DNA of 64,000 nucleotides from Mageeibacillus sp. (GTDB lineage: Bacteria; Bacillota; Clostridia; Saccharofermentanales; Saccharofermentanaceae), in the NCBI GenBank assembly GCA_022484595.1, contig JAKVLB010000001.1:1-64000 (forward strand), in the 5' to 3' direction. Shown here piece by piece: positions 20,776 through 30,800 of this stretch. The notes beneath the pieces are model-generated. The model was not told the origin of the DNA. It searched no databases and saw only the letters and a list, made by a program, of their open reading frames with translations. The position numbers and the translations under genes were made by a program. The first letter of the stretch is position 1. Every line of letters starts with the position of its first letter.

Positions 20776-22053
20776 ATGAGCAATTCAATTGAGACAAAGT
20801 GTCTTCATGCAGGTTATAACCCGGGAAACGGCGAACCGAGGCAGGTGCCGATTTATCAGAGCACAACATGGAAGTATTCTACTTCCGATGACATGGGTAG
20901 GCTGTTTGATCTTGAAGCTTCAGGTTATTTCTATACAAGACTGCAGAATCCTACAAATGACTATGTTGCCGCAAAGCTTTGTGCACTTGAAGGCGGAGCT
21001 GCCGGAATGCTGACGTCTTCTGGTCAGGCTGCGAATTTCTTTGCTGTCTTTAATATCTGCGAAGCAGGTGATCATTTTATAGCATCTTCATCTATCTACG
21101 GCGGAACATACAATCTTTTCGGAGTTACAATGGCAAAGATGGGCATCGAATGCACATTTGTCGACCAGGAGCTTCCTTACGAGGAGCTTTGCAAGTATAT
21201 CAAGCCTAATACGAAGTGTATCTTTGGTGAGACAATTACTAATCCGACATGCTCCGTTCTTGATTTTGAAAAGTTTGCAAGACTTGCACATGAGCACGGT
21301 GTACCGCTTATTGTTGACAATACTTTCGCAACCCCTGTCAACTGCAGACCTTTTGAATTCGGCGCAGATATTGTGACTCATTCAACAACAAAATATATAG
21401 ACGGTCATGCTTCTTCAGTCGGCGGAGCAATCATTGACAGCGGCAACTTCGACTGGATGGCTCACGCTGAGAAGTTCCCCGGACTTACAACGCCTGATGA
21501 ATCATATCATGGGATTACATATGCCACGAAGTTCGGTAAGGGCGCATATATAACAAAGGCTACGGCACAGCTTATGAGAGATTTCGGCTGCATACAGTCG
21601 CCGCAGAATGCTTATTATATTCAGCTTGGTCTTGAGTCTCTTGCTGTACGTATGGAACGTCACTGCAAGAACGCGTTAAAGGTCGCCGAGTATCTTCAGA
21701 ACAACGACAAGATCGCATGGGTCAAGTATCCCGGACTCAAGTCTGACAGCCATTATAATCTCGCTCAGAAGTATCTGCCGAAGGGTACATGCGGTGTCCT
21801 CTGCTTCGGAGTAAAGGGCGGAAGGGACGCATCAATCAAGTTTATGGACAGCCTTGAACTTGCAACGATCGCGACTCATGTAGCCGACTGCAAGACTCTG
21901 CTTCTTCATCCGGCTTCACATACTCACAGACAGCTCTCCGACGAACAGCTCCGTGAAGCCGGAATAGCTCCGGATCTCATCAGATTCAGTGTCGGTCTCG
22001 AGGATGCTGATGATATAATTGCCGATATCGAACAGGCTCTTGCAAAAATCTGA
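20776..22053 (+). CDS. metY: O-acetylhomoserine sulfhydrylase / aminocarboxypropyltransferase
   Basis: PLP enzyme of the Cys/Met metabolism family that makes homocysteine (or methionine) from O-acetylhomoserine and sulfide (or methanethiol). 425 residues from ATG 20776, which has AAAGGAG at 20761-20767. In-frame codons before it are inside tldE. Family features are YTRLQNPT near residue 55, SSGQAA near 82 and the PLP-lysine motif STTKYIDGHAS with Lys at about 206. Length and the absence of cystathionine-type inserts favour the sulfhydrylase. A related cystathionine gamma-synthase activity cannot be excluded. No SAM riboswitch or T-box is seen upstream. Confidence 0.88.
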   Translation: MSNSIETKCLHAGYNPGNGEPRQVPIYQSTTWKYSTSDDMGRLFDLEASGYFYTRLQNPTNDYVAAKLCALEGGAAGMLTSSGQAANFFAVFNICEAGDHFIASSSIYGGTYNLFGVTMAKMGIECTFVDQELPYEELCKYIKPNTKCIFGETITNPTCSVLDFEKFARLAHEHGVPLIVDNTFATPVNCRPFEFGADIVTHSTTKYIDGHASSVGGAIIDSGNFDWMAHAEKFPGLTTPDESYHGITYATKFGKGAYITKATAQLMRDFGCIQSPQNAYYIQLGLESLAVRMERHCKNALKVAEYLQNNDKIAWVKYPGLKSDSHYNLAQKYLPKGTCGVLCFGVKGGRDASIKFMDSLELATIATHVADCKTLLLHPASHTHRQLSDEQLREAGIAPDLIRFSVGLEDADDIIADIEQALAKI

Positions 22054-22081
22054 TTTTTGCGATAAGCGTCAAGAAATAAAT

Positions 22082-22121
22082 AACCCCATTTCCTCTATGT
22101 ACGGGAAATGGGGTTTTCTTT
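22082..22121. terminator. Bidirectional terminator between metY and argH
   Basis: AACCCCATTTCC (22082-22093) pairs perfectly with GGAAATGGGGTT (22104-22115). On the plus strand TTTTCTTTC follows, and on the minus strand a TTATTTATTT-like tail, so the hairpin can serve both convergent transcripts. Confidence 0.88.
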
Positions 22122-23482
22122 CAGATGTTATCAAGATATCGCTTAACCGTATCGGGTGAAGGCCCTCCGATAAGCGAACGCCCCTCAACGCAGGTCTTGA
22201 GTGATATAGCGTCATAAACATCATCCTCGAAGGCCGGCGAGAATTCTCTGAGCTGCTCTATAGTAAGCTTCTCAAGCGTGGTTCCGTTCTCGATGCAGTA
22301 GTGAACAAGCTTTCCCGAGACGGCGTGTGTCTCGCGGAACGGAAGTCCTTTCTTAACCAGGTAGTCAGCCAGGTCAGTCGCGTTTGTAAAGCCTCCCAGC
22401 GCTGCCGCCTCCATGTTGTCCTTCCTGATGGTCATTGTCTTTATCATTCCTGTGAACGGTGGAAGTACTGCCTTTACAGTGTCTATAACATCGAAAAGTG
22501 ATTCCTGCACTTCCTGCATATCTTTATTGTATGTCAGAGGAAGGCCCTTCATTATAACCAGAAGTGATACCAGATCTCCGTATACCCGGCCCGTCTTTCC
22601 GCGGGTCAGCTCGGCAACATCAGGATTTTTCTTCTGCGGCATCATCGATGAACCTGTTGAATAGGCATCATCAAGCTCATAGTATTTGAATTCCTGTGAG
22701 GCGTAGAGAATAATCTCTTCGCTCATTCTGGAAATATGCATCATGAAAATTGATATTGCCGCACTGAATTCGATCGCGAAATCTCTGTCTGCAACACCGT
22801 CAAGGGAATTAAGTGTTACTCCGTTCATTCCAAGATCCGAAGCTACAGATTCGCGGTCAAGAGGGTAGGTGGTTCCTGCCAGCGCGCCGGATCCCAGAGG
22901 TGACACATCTGCTCTTCTGTATGCTTCGTCAATTCTATCAAGATCTCTTCTGAACATCTCAATATACGCACAAAGATAGTGAGCGTATGTTACAGGCTGC
23001 GCTCTTTGAAGGTGTGTATATCCGGGCATATAAGTCTCAAGATTGTCCATTGCTATGCCTTTGAGTACGGATATCAGGCGGCGGAGCATATCTTCAATCT
23101 CCAATGCTTCGTCGCACATATAAAGTCTTTGATCCAGAGCGACCTGATCGTTGCGTGAACGTCCGGTATGCAGTCTCTTGCCGGCATCTCCGATTCTGTT
23201 TGTGAGTTCTTCTTCGATAAACATATGAATGTCTTCGGCATCGGAGTTGAAACTGAGCCTTCCGGACTCAATATCGGAAAGAATGGAGTCCATTCCGGAC
23301 TTAATGTCATCAGCGTCTTTCTTCGATATAACACCCTGACGCGCAAGCATCTGAGAATGAGCAACGGAGCCCCGGATATCCTGTCTGTACATACGGCAGT
23401 CAAAAGGGAGAGAAGAGTTGTAATCGTTTACTTCTTTGTCTGTGGCCTTTTCAAAACGGCCGGCCCACATTTTCTTGGACAT
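22121..23482 (-). CDS. argH: Argininosuccinate lyase
   Basis: Splits argininosuccinate to arginine and fumarate. 453 residues, the usual length, starting MWAGRF-like after MSKK. The superfamily signature with the catalytic serine loop is GSSMMPQKKNPD (about 277-288). Conserved HTGRSRNDQV (about 102-111) and TYMPGYTHLQRAQPV (about 150-164) are intact. It lies 105 bases downstream of argG on the same strand, with a hairpin in the gap. Confidence 0.97.
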   Translation of the reverse strand: MSKKMWAGRFEKATDKEVNDYNSSLPFDCRMYRQDIRGSVAHSQMLARQGVISKKDADDIKSGMDSILSDIESGRLSFNSDAEDIHMFIEEELTNRIGDAGKRLHTGRSRNDQVALDQRLYMCDEALEIEDMLRRLISVLKGIAMDNLETYMPGYTHLQRAQPVTYAHYLCAYIEMFRRDLDRIDEAYRRADVSPLGSGALAGTTYPLDRESVASDLGMNGVTLNSLDGVADRDFAIEFSAAISIFMMHISRMSEEIILYASQEFKYYELDDAYSTGSSMMPQKKNPDVAELTRGKTGRVYGDLVSLLVIMKGLPLTYNKDMQEVQESLFDVIDTVKAVLPPFTGMIKTMTIRKDNMEAAALGGFTNATDLADYLVKKGLPFRETHAVSGKLVHYCIENGTTLEKLTIEQLREFSPAFEDDVYDAISLKTCVEGRSLIGGPSPDTVKRYLDNI

Positions 23483-23528
23483 ATAGGTTTTCTCCTTGGT
23501 TAATTACATAAATTCAAATAAGATTTAA

Positions 23529-23561
23529 AGAGCCGTGAGCTCAAATTAAGTTCACGGCTCT
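23529..23561 (-). terminator. Hairpin between argG and argH (partial terminator or processing site)
   Basis: AGAGCCGTGA (23529-23538) pairs perfectly with TCACGGCTCT (23552-23561). On the minus strand the stem is followed by TTTAAATCTTATTT, a weak U-tract. It could lower argH relative to argG or stabilise the upstream message. Confidence 0.55.
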
Positions 23562-23587
23562 ATAAAGTATTCTACTATACTTTGCGA

Positions 23588-24802
23588 TTAAAGAAGACCA
23601 TTCTTCTTCTTCATCTGTGCGTTGACCTTCATAGGAAGACCGAAGCAGTTGATGAATCCGCCGGCGTCAGCCTGATTATAAACGTCATCAGCCTCGAAAG
23701 TGGCAATCTCAGAATCATAAAGAGAGTAGGGAGACTTTGTGCCTGCAGGTGTGCAGTTACCCTTGTAAAGCTTCATCCTGACTTCGCCTGTAACTGTCTT
23801 CTGAGTATCATCAACAAAAGCTGAAAGAGCTTCTCTCAACGGGTGGAACCACTGACCGTAATAAACGAGTTCAGCAAACTTCTGAGCAACAAGATCCTTG
23901 TAGTGGAGAGTATCACGCTCAATCGTAAGAAGCTCGAGCTCTCTGTGAGCAGCATACATCAATGTTCCGCCTGGTGTCTCATAAACACCGCGTGACTTCA
24001 TGCCGACAAGACGGTTCTCGACGATATCGGCGATACCTACGCCGTTAGCTGCAGCAACCTTGTTGCAGTATCTTAAAGTATCGGCAGGAGAGAGCTTCTG
24101 ACCGTCTACTTCAACGGGAATACCCTTCTCAAACTTAAAAGTGACATAGGTGGGAGCATCAGGAGCCTTCTCGGGAGATACCATAAGCTCAAGAATCTTG
24201 TCGAGCTGAGGCTCGTTTGCCGGATTCTCAAGATCCATTCCCTCATGTGAGAGATGCCAGAGATTCTCATCCTTTGAGTAGTTGTTCTCTTTGGTTACCG
24301 GAACTTCAATTCCTCTTGCAGCTGCATAATCAATCTCTTCGTCACGTGACTTTATGTCCCAGATTCTCCATGGCGCAAGAATCTTCATTGCAGGGTCAAG
24401 CGCTTTGATGGAAAGCTCGAATCTGACCTGATCGTTGCCTTTTCCTGTGCAGCCGTGAACAATTGTTGTGCAGCCTTCCTGATGGGCAGCTTCAACGAAA
24501 TGCTTTGCAATAACAGGTCTTGCCATTGATGTGCCAAGAAGATACTTGCCTTCATAAACTGCGTTGGCTTTGAGCGTAGGGTATACAAAATCAGAGACAA
24601 ACTCATCTGTAATGTCTTCAACGATGCACTTTACAGCGCCGCACTTCAATGCCTTCTTCTCAAGATACCTGTTGTCAACGCCTACGCCTACTTCACCGCA
24701 ATATGCGACAACTTCACAGTCGTAATGCTCGAGAAGCCACGGAATAATGATTGATGTGTCAAGTCCGCCTGAATATGCCAATAAAAACTTTTCCTTTGCC
24801 AT
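23588..24802 (-). CDS. argG: Argininosuccinate synthase
   Basis: Joins citrulline and aspartate with ATP to argininosuccinate. 404 residues from ATG 24802, set by GGAGGT five bases upstream. A longer reading from 24838 has no ribosome site and would include the operator region. The ATP pyrophosphatase P-loop AYSGGLDTS (9-17) and the conserved [13 protein letters not shown] (about 118-130) are intact. First gene of argG-argH. Two ArgR-box-like sequences lie between the promoter and the start, so arginine repression is probable. Confidence 0.97.
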   Translation of the reverse strand: MAKEKFLLAYSGGLDTSIIIPWLLEHYDCEVVAYCGEVGVGVDNRYLEKKALKCGAVKCIVEDITDEFVSDFVYPTLKANAVYEGKYLLGTSMARPVIAKHFVEAAHQEGCTTIVHGCTGKGNDQVRFELSIKALDPAMKILAPWRIWDIKSRDEEIDYAAARGIEVPVTKENNYSKDENLWHLSHEGMDLENPANEPQLDKILELMVSPEKAPDAPTYVTFKFEKGIPVEVDGQKLSPADTLRYCNKVAAANGVGIADIVENRLVGMKSRGVYETPGGTLMYAAHRELELLTIERDTLHYKDLVAQKFAELVYYGQWFHPLREALSAFVDDTQKTVTGEVRMKLYKGNCTPAGTKSPYSLYDSEIATFEADDVYNQADAGGFINCFGLPMKVNAQMKKKNGLL

Positions 24803-24823
24803 GAGGCACCTCCGAATAACGAA

Positions 24824-24856
24824 TGAATATTTATGCAAAGTTCTGTATAAACTTCA
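24824..24856 (-). promoter_or_regulatory. Tandem ArgR (ARG) box-like operators of argG
   Basis: TGAATATTTATGCA (24824-24837) differs from the ARG box TGAATWWWWATTCA at one or two positions, and a weaker copy TGTATAAACTTCA lies at 24844-24856. They start 20 bp apart, the spacing usual for tandem boxes, and cover the transcription start predicted from the promoter just upstream. Confidence 0.5.
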
Positions 24857-24859
24857 CAC

Positions 24860-24888
24860 ATAATACAACTGTGACCTTTGCAAGTCAA
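24860..24888 (-). promoter_or_regulatory. argG promoter
   Basis: On the minus strand TTGACT (24883-24888), a 17-base spacer and TATTAT (24860-24865) form a near-consensus vegetative promoter. The transcription start would fall near 24853, inside the candidate ArgR boxes. Confidence 0.7.
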
Positions 24889-24971
24889 TATCAACATTCT
24901 AGTGGGTGTGCCTAAATAAAACAAGTAATAAAAAGAATGCAAATTTTGTGCAGGTTTTTTTGTAAGGTGTT

Positions 24972-25000
24972 TTGTAAATATTGTGCTTTTTGGTTACAAT
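24972..25000 (+). promoter_or_regulatory. Promoter of the aminotransferase-htpG-purL transcript
   Basis: TTGTAA (24972-24977), a 17-base spacer and TACAAT (24995-25000), 41 bases before the aminotransferase start. It is divergent from the argG promoter. Confidence 0.5.
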
Positions 25001-25041
25001 CTGATGAGAGATATCATATTGTGATATACGGAGGTGAGTTA

Positions 25042-25902
25042 ATGGCATATCCGCTTATTGAACATCCGCTCGGTGATGCTTTTTTCTACAATGGCGAATG
25101 CTGCAGGTTTTCTTCAGTGATTGCGGGGGATTTATTCAAACCGTCCGACGAATGTACATATTATGAGACAGTAAGAATTGTTGACGGCATGCTTCTGTTT
25201 GTTGAAGACCATATGAGACGTCTTGAGCTGTCAGTCAAAGGGCTGGAAGATTTCAGCATTGACACTGATATGATAGTGAGGTCTGCTTATAATTTCATAA
25301 AGTACAGCAGGATTAATTTCGGCAACATAAGAATTGTCCTGACAGCGAACAAGCTTATTATTCACCAGGTCGACGTTCATATGCCTGATACAGAAGATTT
25401 TCGCGTCGGCATCAACACAAGTGTTCTCAACTGGGAGAGACAGACTCCTAACCTTAAGATTTTTCGCGGTGATTACAAGGACACTGTAAATAAAGCTTTT
25501 TCCAAGTGCAACTCCCACGGCGCACCGTTCGAACTTCTGCTGGCGGATAATTGCGGAAAACTTTATGAAGGTTCAATGTCCAATCTGTTTGTAATAATGG
25601 ATGGCACCGTATATTCTGCTCCTGACGACAAGATCCTTATAGGAATTACAAGGAGAAGGGTTATTGAGGCCTTGAGAAGAGCCGGACTGAGCCTTGCCTG
25701 CGGAATGTTCTCGATTGATGAGTTATCGGGCAGAGATGATACTGCGCTGTTTGTAAGCAGCACGCCTTTTGATATACTTCCAATTAGCTTTGTTGACGAG
25801 TATGCTTTTAATTCGGTCGGCAATCCTGTATTGCGGATGATATCGGATGAATATCAGAAATACACATTAGAATACATAAGAAGAGGTGGTAAAAATGGAT
25901 AA
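25042..25902 (+). CDS. Class IV (fold type IV) PLP aminotransferase
   Basis: Family of D-alanine, branched-chain aminotransferases and aminodeoxychorismate lyase. 286 residues from ATG 25042, with GGAGGTGAG just upstream. The frame is open further back but no ribosome site is there. Visible features are YYETVRIVDGMLLFVEDHMRRL (seen in shorter parts at about 35-56), a likely PLP lysine in FRGDYKDTVNKAF (about 140-152) and the loop YEGSMSNLFV ... ILIGITRRRVIE (about 175-215) that grips PLP phosphate. The exact substrate cannot be read. IlvE-, Dat- or PabC-like activity are all possible. First gene of a seven-gene run. Its end overlaps htpG by eight bases. Confidence 0.82.
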   Translation: MAYPLIEHPLGDAFFYNGECCRFSSVIAGDLFKPSDECTYYETVRIVDGMLLFVEDHMRRLELSVKGLEDFSIDTDMIVRSAYNFIKYSRINFGNIRIVLTANKLIIHQVDVHMPDTEDFRVGINTSVLNWERQTPNLKIFRGDYKDTVNKAFSKCNSHGAPFELLLADNCGKLYEGSMSNLFVIMDGTVYSAPDDKILIGITRRRVIEALRRAGLSLACGMFSIDELSGRDDTALFVSSTPFDILPISFVDEYAFNSVGNPVLRMISDEYQKYTLEYIRRGGKNG

Positions 25903-27820
25903 GAAGAGCGGAAAGGTATCGGTTACGACCGAGAATATTTTCCCGGTAATCAGACAGTGGCTTTACGAGGACAAGGATATCTTCGTAAGAGAACTTGTAT
26001 CCAATTGTGCAGATGCAATCTCAAAGCACAGGAGACTTCAGGAGCTTGGAAAGGCGGAAGAAGGCGCCGGAACTACTGATTATTCAATCAGGGTAGTTTA
26101 CGATGATGACGCGAAAACAATTGCCTTCGAGGATGACGGAGTCGGTATGACCGAGGAAGAAGTCGAGAAGTACATCAATCAGATTGCTTTCTCGGGAGCA
26201 CTTGATTTCGTTACAAAGTATCAGCAGGAGTCAACGGATAAGTCCGGAATTATCGGGCATTTCGGTCTTGGATTCTATTCTGCTTTTATGGTTGCCGATG
26301 AAGTTACCATCAATACAAAGAGTTTTATCAGCGGCTCAGAAGCTGTCTGCTGGAAGTCTTCGGACGGAATGGATTATGAGATAACCGCTTCTGACAGAAG
26401 TGAGCGCGGAACCTCAATCACGCTAAAGCTTTCTGATGAGGCAGCCAAGCAGTTTGATTCGGCTACCGTCAGAATGACTCTGAGGAAATACTGCTATTTC
26501 GCTCCGGCCAATATTTATTATGTCGATGTTAAGGCCGATAAGCTCCATGAGGAAGCTGAGGAGAAGAGACGTAAAGAAGCTGAAGAGAAGAATGAAGAGT
26601 TCTCACCTGATCCGGTCAGTTATGTTCCGGTAAATGATAAGACGCCGCTTTGGACAAAGAAGCCTTCTGAATGTTCCGATGATGAGTACAGACAGTTCTA
26701 TCACAGCGTATTCAACGACGGTCAGGATCCTCTTTTCTGGATTCACCTCAATATGGATTATCCGTTTACTCTGCAGGGTATCTTATATTTCCCAAAGACT
26801 GATAACGTATATCAGAATCTTGACGGCAGAATCAAAATCTATAATCACCAGATTTTCGTCGCTGATAACATTGAAGAGATTATTCCGGAATTTCTGTTCC
26901 TTCTGCGCGGCTGCCTTGACTGCTCGGATCTGCCGCTCAATGTATCAAGGTCGGCTCTTCAGCAGGACGAATACGTGAAGAAGCTTTCAAGTCACATTAT
27001 CAAGAAAGTTTCCGACAAACTGTGCGAGCTGTTCAGGAAGCAGAGAGAAGACTATGAGAAGTACTGGTCTGATATTTCTGTGTTCGTAAAGTACGGAATG
27101 CTCAAAGAGGAGAAATTCTATGAGAAGGTTGAAGACGTATGCCTCTATAAGACGGTAGACGGTAAATTCAAGACTTTTGATGAGCTCATTTCCGGGGATC
27201 ACAAGACGGTAAGATATACTACCGACTGCAAAGCACAGGCCGCCTATATCGACATGTCAAAGTCAGAAGGTTATGATGTTGTTGTGATGGACAGTGAGAT
27301 TGACAATAATTTCATGTCTTTCCACGAATACAAGAAACCGGACAACCGTTTTGCAAGAGTCGATTCCGAGATAGCAGGTGAAGATTCCGATGAACAGACG
27401 CAGGACAAGCTTAAGGATTTCTTCAGAGCGGCATTGTCAAATGAAAAGATGCCTGTTTTCGCTAAAGCGATGGGTAAAGACAAAATGCCGGCACTTATCA
27501 GGGAAGCCGAGACAAATCGCAGAATGAAGGATATGCGCGCGCAATATGAGCGTATGATGGCTATGAGCAACATGTCGCCCGAACAGATGGATGAGATGTT
27601 CCCTGAGACTGAAGAGCTTGTCGTCAACACTGACAGCCCGCTTATCGTGAAGCTTCAGGCGCTGGAGTCTTTGGGAAGTTCCAAGGAGGCTTGCGACAGA
27701 CTTGCACAGCATATTTATGATCAGGCGAAGCTTGCTCACGGTTCACTTGACAGTGACGGTCTCGAGCGTTTTCTGAAGTACAATTCCGAGCTGCTGGCAA
27801 AGAGCGCAGAAAATCTATAA
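25895..27820 (+). CDS. htpG: Molecular chaperone HtpG (bacterial Hsp90)
   Basis: ATP-dependent Hsp90 dimer. 641 residues from ATG 25895, with AAGAGGTGG upstream. The GHKL ATPase site is intact: the Mg-binding Asn in ELVSNCADA (residue 37), the EDDGVGM turn (about residue 85) and GHFGLGFYSAFM (about 120). The middle domain has LPLNVSRSALQQDEYVKKL with the catalytic-loop arginine. The ELVSNCADA box differs from the common ELISNASDA, a clostridial-style variant. There is no C-terminal MEEVD. It is embedded between metabolic genes rather than preceded by a heat-shock operator, so it is likely constitutive here. It is separated by 19 bases from purL. Confidence 0.95.
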   Translation: MDKKSGKVSVTTENIFPVIRQWLYEDKDIFVRELVSNCADAISKHRRLQELGKAEEGAGTTDYSIRVVYDDDAKTIAFEDDGVGMTEEEVEKYINQIAFSGALDFVTKYQQESTDKSGIIGHFGLGFYSAFMVADEVTINTKSFISGSEAVCWKSSDGMDYEITASDRSERGTSITLKLSDEAAKQFDSATVRMTLRKYCYFAPANIYYVDVKADKLHEEAEEKRRKEAEEKNEEFSPDPVSYVPVNDKTPLWTKKPSECSDDEYRQFYHSVFNDGQDPLFWIHLNMDYPFTLQGILYFPKTDNVYQNLDGRIKIYNHQIFVADNIEEIIPEFLFLLRGCLDCSDLPLNVSRSALQQDEYVKKLSSHIIKKVSDKLCELFRKQREDYEKYWSDISVFVKYGMLKEEKFYEKVEDVCLYKTVDGKFKTFDELISGDHKTVRYTTDCKAQAAYIDMSKSEGYDVVVMDSEIDNNFMSFHEYKKPDNRFARVDSEIAGEDSDEQTQDKLKDFFRAALSNEKMPVFAKAMGKDKMPALIREAETNRRMKDMRAQYERMMAMSNMSPEQMDEMFPETEELVVNTDSPLIVKLQALESLGSSKEACDRLAQHIYDQAKLAHGSLDSDGLERFLKYNSELLAKSAENL

Positions 27821-27839
27821 TTATTCCCCGGAGGGATTT

Positions 27840-30800
27840 ATGAACGAACAGAGTGTAAGAAGAGTTTTATCCGAGAAGAAAGATGGCTTTAATATCGAGG
27901 CAAAGGGTATATTGCACGACATTAAGTATGATCTTGACGTAAAGACAATTGAGAATGTCAGACTCATCAACCGTTATGACATATCCGGTATAACAGATGA
28001 GGAGTATGAGAAAGCAAAGTCCATAGTATTCTCGGAGCCGCCTGTCGACAATGTATATGACGAGACTGTTGACCTTAAGGATTCCTGCTATGTTCTTATT
28101 ATAGAATCACTTCCGGGACAGTATGACCAGAGGGCAGATTCAGCCGCTCAGTGCGTACAGTTCCTTACTCAGAAGGAACGTCCGCTTGTTCGCTGCGCAA
28201 AGATTGTCGCTTTTTACGGTTCTGTTACCGTGAGCGATGAAGAAAAAATCAAGGGCTACCTTATAAACCCGGTTGAATGCAGGCAGGCAAATGATGTCAA
28301 ACCGGATTCACTGGTTGAGAAGTACGATATTCCGACTACAGTTCCGACTGTCGACGGCTTTACAAAAATGAATGACGGCGAACTCAGTTCTCTGCGTGAT
28401 AATATGGGTCTTGCCATGAGCTTTGAAGACGTTGTCTTTATTCAGAACTTTTTCGCTGAACAGGGAAGAGATCCTACAGTCACTGAAATCAGAGTACTTG
28501 ATACATACTGGTCAGACCACTGCCGTCACACGACATTCCTTACACAGCTGACAGATATCGAGTTTGACGGAGACGACGAGCTTACGCAGGAGATCAAGGC
28601 AACATATAAGGATTATCTTGAGACAAGACAGTCGGTTTACGGCGAGCGTCTGCCTTCCAAACCCGTGTGCCTTATGGATGTCGGCACTATTGCAGCCAAG
28701 AAGCTCAAGAAAGACGGCAAACTGGCGGATCTTGACGAGTCTGAAGAAATCAACGCCTGCTCAATCAAGGTAAGAATCGAGATAGACGGCGAGCCCTGCG
28801 ACTATATATTTATGTTCAAGAACGAGACACATAATCATCCTACGGAAATTGAACCTTTCGGCGGTGCGGCTACCTGTCTCGGCGGCGCCATAAGAGACCC
28901 TTTGTCCGGAAGATCATATGTATATCAGGCGATGCGTGTTACCGGAGCCGGAGATCCTACTGTTCCTGTTTCACTTACTCTGAAAGGCAAGCTCTCACAG
29001 AAGAAGATTGTGAGAACCGCATCTGCCGGGTATTCTTCATATGGAAATCAGATTGGGCTTGCAACCGGACAGGTTGATGAAGTTTATCATCCCGGATACA
29101 TCGCAAAGCGCATGGAAATCGGCGCGGTTGTCGGTGCTGCTCCTGCTGCGAATATTGTAAGAGAACGTCCGTGTGCAGGAGATATAATTGTACTTCTCGG
29201 CGGAAGAACCGGCAGAGACGGTATCGGCGGTGCTACCGGTTCATCAAAGGCACACGACACAAAATCGGTAATCACCTGCGGTTCTGAAGTGCAGAAGGGC
29301 AATCCTCCAACAGAGCGTAAGCTGCAGAGGCTGTTCAGAAACCCTGATGTCACAAAGCTCATAATCAGATGCAATGACTTCGGTGCCGGCGGTGTTTCTG
29401 TCGCTATAGGAGAGCTTGCCGACGGTCTTACGATTGATCTCGATAAGGTACCTAAGAAGTATGAAGGTCTTGACGGAACAGAGATTGCCATATCGGAGTC
29501 ACAGGAGAGAATGGCTGTCGTCGTCCATCCGAAAGATCTTGACGCATTTATGGCTGCTGCCGACAAGGAGAATCTTGAAGCGTCTGTTGTTGCGACTGTG
29601 ACTGAAGAGCCTGTCATGAAGCTTGTGTGGAACGGAAATACAATTGTTGACCTTCCCAGATCATTCATAGATACAAACGGCGCGAGTCAGTATGCAAAAG
29701 CAAAGATTATCTCAAAGTTCTCGGCGGATTATCTGGATGAGCCTTCAAACGGATCTGCTGACGGCGACTTTGCCGCTTCTCTGACCGGTACTCTGTCTTC
29801 TCTCGAGGGTTGCTCACGCAAAGGACTTATACAGCGTTACGACTCAACTATCGGCGCTTCCACAGTAATTATGCCTTATGGCGGCAAATACCAGAATTCT
29901 CCGGAAGAGGGCATGGCCGCAAAGCTTCCGGTTGACAGGGGAACAACAAAGAACTGTTCGGTAATGACATATGGTTTTGATCCGTACTTTACCGAGTGGA
30001 GTCCTTTTGCCGGAGCATATCACTCTGTTGTGGAGAGCCTTCTCAAACTTCTCGCAATGGGTGTCGATCCGTCTTCCGCAAGGCTGACTTTCCAGGAATA
30101 TTTCGAGAGAATGGGAGAGGATACGAGCTGGGGCAAGCCATTGTCAGCTCTTCTTGGTGCTTACCGCGCACAGCTTGATTTCGGCACCGCGGCTATCGGC
30201 GGCAAGGACTCAATGAGCGGAACCTTCAATGATATTCATGTTCCTCCGACGCTGGTATCTTTCGCTGTCGGCATGACTACATCCGATAAGCTTATCACTT
30301 CCACTCTTACCGGAGCCGGACAGAAGCTCTATATGATTACCTGCGCCAGGAACGGCATGGGATACTACAAGAAAGACCATGTTCTGCGCGTATTTAAGGC
30401 TGTAAAAGAGCTTGAGACGCGCGGTGAGGTTGCAAATGCCGCTGTCGTAAGGTCTTCCGGTGTAGCTGCCAGAGTGGCCGCAATGTGTTTCGGAAACAAT
30501 CTTGGTTTTGAATTCTCCGATAAACTTGAGTTCAAAGACCTGTTTACACGCAAAATGGCGACTCTCATTCTTGCTGTTCCCGATGATTCCAACGCTGTCG
30601 ACAAAGTTCTTATGGCAGGCGGCAGGTTCATTGGTTCTACAAACACTTCCGGTGCCTTTACGTTCCGCGGAGCATCGGTTCCGGTTGAAACCGCTTTGAA
30701 TTATTATGAGGGAAAGCTCGAAAAGATTTTCCCTACAGTATCTGCTGATGCCGAGATTCCGGTAAGAATCAGTGAATTCAGATCAGGAAAGACATTCAAG

